A stretch of DNA of 64,000 nucleotides from Sequoia sempervirens. Lineage: Eukaryota > Streptophyta > Pinopsida > Cupressales > Cupressaceae. Under the pieces are notes generated by a model. That model was not told where the DNA came from, did not search any database, and saw only the letters and a program-made list of their open reading frames with translations. The stretch is from the NCBI GenBank assembly GCA_007258455.2, contig VDFB02047230.1, positions 158,542,635-158,606,634 on the forward strand, read 5' to 3'. Numbering within the stretch: position 1 is the stretch's first letter; every line of letters begins with the position of its first letter. Shown piece by piece: positions 59,160-64,000 of the stretch. The translations under genes were made by a program, and so were the position numbers.

Positions 59160-60203
59160 TGTTGAAAGGTGCAAGACAACAAGACAACTGGGAGAGGGGG
59201 GTGAATTTGTTGTCACCAAATTCAAGCTCAAAGCTCAAAACACTTATCAACTTCGTAACCACACAATTCTGTTATTAAGTATGAACATGCAATGTAGATA
59301 ACAGAAAACAAAATCAACACAATGAACACCATATTTTACGTGGAAAACCCAATTAGGGAAAAACCACAATGAGGATTAACTCACAATATAAAGTGATTCC
59401 AAAAACCAAATATATAAGGCTCACTACCTATAGAAAGGACTCACTATCCAACAAGGAGGATCACTACCTACAAAAGGATTACAAAACAAAATTGATTTCA
59501 TAGCTGAAATGAAATGATAAGAGTGCACCTAACGAGTGTTGATATAGTTCTGGTGATGCTCAATAGACTAACTTTTAACACACTTCATCATTTTTGCACT
59601 TCTTCATAGTCACAACCTTGCAATCTGTCTCTCTCCCAATCTTCAAAACTATCTGACATATATATCTGATCCATCCACAAACATTAATTAGGTCGGCCTA
59701 ATTATATGCAATCCTTATTTACCAAAAATACCAAGTTGGATTCAAGCATTCACAAAATATTTCCAAACAATAAATCAAAATGTGTATCACACTACATTGT
59801 GTCAGCATAGACCTAAGATAGGTCACACATATATCCGCAACTCAACATTAATTCACTATAACACCAATTATCCATGAGGTCAGCTAGAGATAGTCTTTAA
59901 TAGCAAAATGTAACCAATAGAATAATTCTGATACACCATATGAGCACCTGTGCCTGAGAGATTTTGAACACACATGCTTCCAATGTTCATAAACTATTTA
60001 CCAAAATTACAAGAAGCAACTACCAACTATGGAGGATTGTAGACCAAAATACTGGAGGATGTAAACTATATACCAGTTCAGATACTAGACCAAAATATCA
60101 GATCAAACAATGACTTAGTCTTGTAGTCACAACTCGTATAACATGGTGACATCAATGACAAAAAAAATTGTATAGTTAGCCATTGTTCTTCATTCTTCCA
60201 ACA
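59160..60203 (-). repeat. 5' LTR of the copia-type element
   Basis: 1044 bases, TGTTGAAAGGTGC to CTTCCAACA. Alignable with 54688-55638 throughout with small indels and substitutions. Confidence 0.9.
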
Positions 60204-60400
60204 CTAGCTTCCCTCTAAAACTTGTTGTAATAAGTTAACTAAAAATATTAGACTTTATTTAAACAAAATGAGATCACAAGAAAGGAATGCCAATATCCTC
60301 TTGACTTTATTGTACTCAACCTAAGGATAAGGAAGGTTTGGACACACTCAATCCTCACATTTTTCTTATCCTTATCCATTTAATCCTATCCATTTAACTT
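60204..60400 (+). pseudogene. LINE reverse transcriptase relic, second part
   Basis: Begins with the second CTAGC. Translation continues the LINE text from 54682: LKLVVIS-LKILDFI, then QPKDKEGLDTLNPHIFLIL near 60325-60366. This resembles the region after the RT core in plant L1 elements (GGLGLLNPH). Confidence 0.7.
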
Positions 60401-60890
60401 GTTCACATGGATCATAATCTAAAATTGCCATCATGTGAAAAGTTTCCCTTTCACATGTCTAACTAACTCCTTATCTAGAACCATTGAACCTAGACATCCT
60501 TCCAAAAGTCAAAATATCTTTCCATCTATCCGCTCATTCAAATCCCACCTCTTAATCCCAACCATTCATAGAAGGATGTTTCCCTAATACATTTATCTTA
60601 TCCCTCATGTGCCACTTTTCACATAACTACATCTTAGAGTATAAGCCTTAGAATCCTCATTCAATCTTAGCCATTCTATAGAGAAGGGGGATTCATTGCT
60701 CATGAGTCTCTTTATTCTCAAGAGAGTCCTAGGGAATGGACTGTTCTAAACTACCTCAAGGAACAAAGTGAGAGTTATAGAATTAGAAGGAGCAGGTTGC
60801 AGAGGTTTTTTGGACAAACTAGAAAGTTTTTGATTGAGGACGAAAGTGCAGTATATAGACTACAATGTGGTGCGCTGAAATCCTAGAGGT
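60401..60890. other. no gene recognised
   Basis: Probably the 3' flank of the LINE relic. No supported ORF. Confidence 0.4.
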
Positions 60891-61964
60891 GTGTTGGCAT
60901 CTTGTATAGATAAAAAATTGAGAATATCACAGAGAACAATAGAGTGAATACTAACAATTTGATTACTAAGAACTTCTAGAATGTGGGAAAGTAGTAGAGA
61001 ATAACAAAGAGTGAAATGAAGTAAACTAAGAAAAACGTAAATGAGAAAGTGATAGGAGAGAAAGAGAATGCTTACAACAACCAAGCAATGAAGCCTCCAA
61101 AAAAGAAATATCTTCAATATCTACACACATAAGGCTGAGGAAAATTTTTGGGGTTGTTTAGGGGCTTGCCTCAGTCAAACCTCCATTTCAGTGTTCCCAC
61201 CTCCACAGACAACTAGATAGATAGAGAAAATGAACAAAGTAAGTAAATATGAAGTGATAAAGGCAATGCACACTCATGGAGGAGAACCTATATCATGAGA
61301 TAGATAGATAGATGGAATAGTAAAATTCTTAGAAAGGGGATGTGAGAAATCCTAAGATGCTCAAAGATACAAGAAATGAGAGATATCACCTACAAGGCTT
61401 AAGGGGGCCAAAGAGAGCAAGGATGAAAGAGAGGGCTGCAAAAGCTGATAGAGTTGCAAAGAGTGTTGTAAGAGTGTGAGCATGTTGTAGCAAGTTGTAG
61501 AGAGCTGAGCAAGCAAGAGAGCAAGAGAGAAGAGAGTATCTCCAAGAGAGAAACACCAAGAAGAAGTTCAAATGGATTGAAAAGATAGCTTTTAAAGAGT
61601 GAATAGGAGGGAAAAGAAGATTCTTGAGCTGTTACAAGGCATCTTGGGTCGTTAACACTGACAAAAGTAGCTGACAAGTGACAAGGTACTTGAAAATAGT
61701 TGTTTGAATGATGAAATGTCAAGGGATGCTACTATGGTATGTGGACGTCTGTGCGGTCCACTAGTGTCTAGATACATCATGCTATAAAATGATGAGAATG
61801 GGAAAAGCGCAAGGTTTGACACAAGGGGTCTTGAACATCCTAGGAGGGGGAAAAGGTTGATGCAAGGGCTAAAATAAGCCTACAAAAATGCTAAGGGAGT
61901 GGACACTAAAGTGGATATAAGAATGTATGTGAAATTACAAGGGGTGCAATTTTACGACATTACA
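60891..61964 (-). repeat. candidate 3' LTR (minus sense) of a gypsy-like element
   Basis: The minus strand begins TGTAATGTCGTAAAATTGC at 61964, immediately after a polypurine tract. The far end near 60891 (TGTTGGCATC on plus) is uncertain because the partner LTR lies outside the window. ORFs inside have no supporting content. A short GATAGATAGATAG tract occurs near 61300. Confidence 0.5.
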
Positions 61965-61984
61965 TTTTCCCCCACTTTAGCGGG
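61965..61984 (-). promoter_or_regulatory. polypurine tract
   Basis: The minus strand reads CGCTAAAGTGGGGGAAAA directly before the LTR end at 61964. Confidence 0.6.
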
Positions 61985-62436
61985 CATATGAATCTATATT
62001 AATATGCATGCTAAAGGAAATATACTAAACATAAATAACATCATGATACCAAAAGGATATTGTAGAGGAAGCATACAACTCTTCAAAACAAGGAAGCATG
62101 CCCTTGGGTTGAAGACCTACAAAACAAACACATTAGACAAGAAAGACTTGCACAAGATAACAATGTTATAACATATAAAATCTATTCAGCAAAGTCAAAG
62201 AGACCTCGATGTAAAAGGTTGTCTCAGTACTATGCATTGTCCCAAAATTAAGAAATAACACATGGAATAATTATTAAACAGAGAAAAGAATGTAAGGGTT
62301 GATTGCTTCAAGAGAAGAATGCACCCAAAAGTTAGGGAAGCAACCAATGTCAAAGAGAGAAAGAGGCATATACTCAAGATGAAGAGGATGCAAGTCTTTG
62401 ATTTGGTATACACAATTGAGAAGAGAAGAGAGATAT

Positions 62437-62740
62437 GGCTCCACAGGTACTTGGTCCTGCGAAGATTTGAACAAAAGTGCCACAGGCGCTTGGACCTATG
62501 GAATGGTGAAAAAAGGCTCTATAGGTGCTCAATCCTACAGAGTTAAACAAAGAGATCCCATAGGATGAAAACATTTTACAGGTCCTTAGACCTGTAAAGG
62601 AGGCACCCCAAGTGCTCGGTCCTAAGAGGAGCCCAATGTGAAAGGCTCCATAGAGTTTGATTGGTCCTTATAGGTTCTCAGTCCTGCAAGGCAAGCTTGA
62701 TACAAAGGATCTCTACAAGTTCTTGGTCTTGTAGAGAAAG
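62437..62740. repeat. tandem array of about seven imperfect hairpin units
   Basis: Units of about 28-60 bases follow the plan (C)TACAGGT-n-CTTGGT-CCTGTAG, each an imperfect inverted repeat. The best are CTCTACAAG/CTTGTAGAG (62711-62719 and 62728-62736, 8-base loop) and TACAGGT/ACCTGTA (62577-62583 and 62590-62596). Loops often carry CTTGG or CTCAG. The array lies between the gag remnant and the 3' LTR of the minus-strand element, so it would be in its 3' untranslated RNA. Confidence 0.75.
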
Positions 62741-62789
62741 ACTAATCAAAAAGTCTCATGGCTATCACATGTTGCATTGTAGGATAGTC

Positions 62790-64000
62790 ACAGAAAAGAT
62801 AGGCTTAGTTAGGTTTCCCCTGGAAGCTAGATGCCAATGAATTCATTTGAAGGAGAATATTTCAAATGGGGTTCCTTTGGGAACCCTTCAAGATAACAAG
62901 GGGCCAACTCAAGGGGATACTCCAATTGAAAGATAGAGAGAAGAGAGGGGGTCCTTAGAAGGACACACACCTCCAAAATGAGTTATGACTACCCCCAACA
63001 TATAGGGGAGGTGCGAGAACCTCATGAGAAATTTTTTAGAACATATAAGATAGAGGCAAGCCTCCATATCACTTGTCATACAAAGAAGAGATAGACACAT
63101 CAAAAAATAGGAGGGTGATGGGACCAAAATCATGAAGTTGTTGTATTTTATCCTTCAAGGCCTTATATTCACTAGTGGAATGGTCATACACTTGATGGTA
63201 TGCACAAAATAATTTTTTTCTTTATCATGTTTATGAAATTTCTTAGGTGTAAGAGGAGGAAGAGTAATCAAGTGGGATTTTAGAAGCCTCAACAAGACAC
63301 ACTCTTGCTTAGATAGAGGATGAGGAACAAGAAGCAACCCTTTCTCTTGTGAAGAAGAGTTTGACTACTCAGAAGAAGTTTTGAATATATCAGACAATGG
63401 AGGATGAATCAATCTGAGAGAATGAGGTTGAGTGGAAACCATGTCAATATTAAAGCATGGTTTTAGTTTATATTGTTTATTCAAGCAACCAAGCCCCAAA
63501 TTACACTTACGAGATACACATTTCATAGGGACCTGAATGCCTTGTTTGTTATGCCCACAACCTTTATGCCCATAGCCATATTTAGAGACAAGTTTGTATC
63601 CAGGGCCATAACGTGTTTGTAAAGACTGAGGAGGAGGATCTTTATAAAGAGCATTATTCCAACAATGGGGATTATACTCCTCTATAGGATCACCTTCAAC
63701 CTTCTTGATAGTATTTCCAACATTAGCCTCTTTAATAAAGGTGCGATCATCTTCCTCAAAAGGGGGAGGATCAACATTAAGAACATTACAATTTGTTTTT
63801 TACATCATCCCACGATGCAAAAGAGTAATTGTCTTTGATAGCAGGTTTGGATGATGTCATCAAAAGGTCTAAGTGAATCGGGTCAACTTTATATTCTCCA
63901 ATGAAGGATTCTATAAAGTCTAGAGAACCCCAATAATCACCAAGACATGCATTCTCTTAAGAAGAGGTAGAGGGAGAAAACTTAAGATTTCTTGCTTTAG
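62790..64000 (-). pseudogene. gypsy-like gag remnant, runs off the right edge
   Basis: Minus-strand translation across several frames gives DYWGSLDFIESFIGEYKVDPIHLDLL near 63950-63850, a long Cys/His/Gly-containing middle around 63550 (YGYGHKGCGHNKQG), and near 63250-63150 CAYHQVYDHSTSEYKALKDKIQQLHDFG. The last has the C-x2-H-x4-H-x4-C layout of the gypsy finger at about 33.9 kb, with Tyr replacing the final Cys, followed by the same xALKxKxQxL wording. Frames are badly broken. No pol motif lies between it and the 3' LTR, so this element too seems to lack pol. Confidence 0.55.

Larger units (their letters stand above)
54688..60203 (-). mobile_element. non-autonomous Ty1/copia-type LTR element with gag and unknown ORF2, no pol
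   Basis: LTRs at 54688-55638 and 59160-60203 are similar throughout and end CTTCCAACA. The right one starts TGTTGAAAGG; the left one starts TTTTAAAAGG and so has lost its TG. The target duplication CTAGC flanks the element. In the minus sense the primer site is 59158-59141 and the polypurine tract 55652-55639. The 3.5-kb interior holds a coiled-coil plus zinc-knuckle gag ORF (59089-58025) and a second ORF (57582-56213). No protease, integrase or polymerase is present. The primer and purine-tract wording is typical of Ty1/copia elements. It interrupts the LINE relic exactly at the duplicated site. Confidence 0.9.

Noticed and set aside
58824..59165. Plus-strand Ser/Phe-rich ORF of 113 codons
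   Set aside because: Antisense shadow of the coiled-coil gag ORF.
61386..61722. Minus-strand Leu/Ser-rich ORFs
   Set aside because: They lie within LTR-like DNA and have no recognisable domain.

Overview
This window looks like repeat-dominated nuclear DNA from a seed plant, most likely a large-genome gymnosperm such as a conifer. The reasons are the plant-type CCCTAAA-like telomeric repeats, nested LTR retroelements, plant transposase families, GT-AG introns, an SPT16-like plant gene relic, and the absence of any intact host gene. The species is inferred, not shown. Two 100-base runs of N (30238-30337 and 46663-46762) are assembly gaps. Nearly every coding-like stretch is a decayed transposable-element gene.

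Layout, left half. 1-5.07 kb: minus-strand remains of a retroelement with a long unassigned ORF and a candidate LTR carrying a TATA box. 5.1-10.1 kb: a degenerate telomere-like array, a GA-rich block, and a 12-bp minisatellite that stays open on both strands. 11.1-13.6 kb: a scrambled, tandemly duplicated pseudogene of SPT16, the FACT histone-chaperone subunit. 15.137-23.375 kb: a complete minus-strand LTR element with a 5-bp target duplication (GAAAT) and a Ty3/gypsy-type primer site, but no polymerase. It has an almost intact ORF of about 670 codons, and one of its LTRs contains a 5S-rRNA-like segment between two near-identical 165-bp repeats. 25.7-30.2 kb: a decayed CACTA (En/Spm) transposase gene whose introns can be placed. 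30.3-39.8 kb: a Ty3/gypsy element on the minus strand with gag, protease, a G-patch-like segment, reverse transcriptase and the start of RNase H. It is cut by the first gap, and a tRNA-derived SINE sits in its LTR.

Layout, right half. 39.8-42.2 kb: a decayed transposase-like gene on the minus strand of a family I cannot name. 43.25-44.5 kb: a palindrome, a GA-rich block and a second telomere-like array. 44.5-46.7 kb: an LTR with a TATA box and a broken minus-strand ORF. 47.9-48.75 kb: a Ty1/copia reverse-transcriptase remnant next to a solo LTR. 53.4-60.4 kb: a plus-strand L1-type LINE reverse-transcriptase relic. It was split first by a complete 374-bp TRIM element (target duplication CCTCT) and then by a 5.5-kb non-autonomous Ty1/copia-type element (target duplication CTAGC) that has a zinc-knuckle gag ORF and a second unknown ORF instead of pol. 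60.9-64 kb: another minus-strand gypsy-like element with a gag remnant and a tandem array of hairpin-forming repeats.

The main relationship between parts is parasitic. The polymerase-less element at 15-23 kb shares its primer site and about 250 bp of leader, including odd GCGCTAAAA-type repeats, with the gypsy element at 30-40 kb, so it was probably mobilised by that family. No host gene that I would call functional was found.
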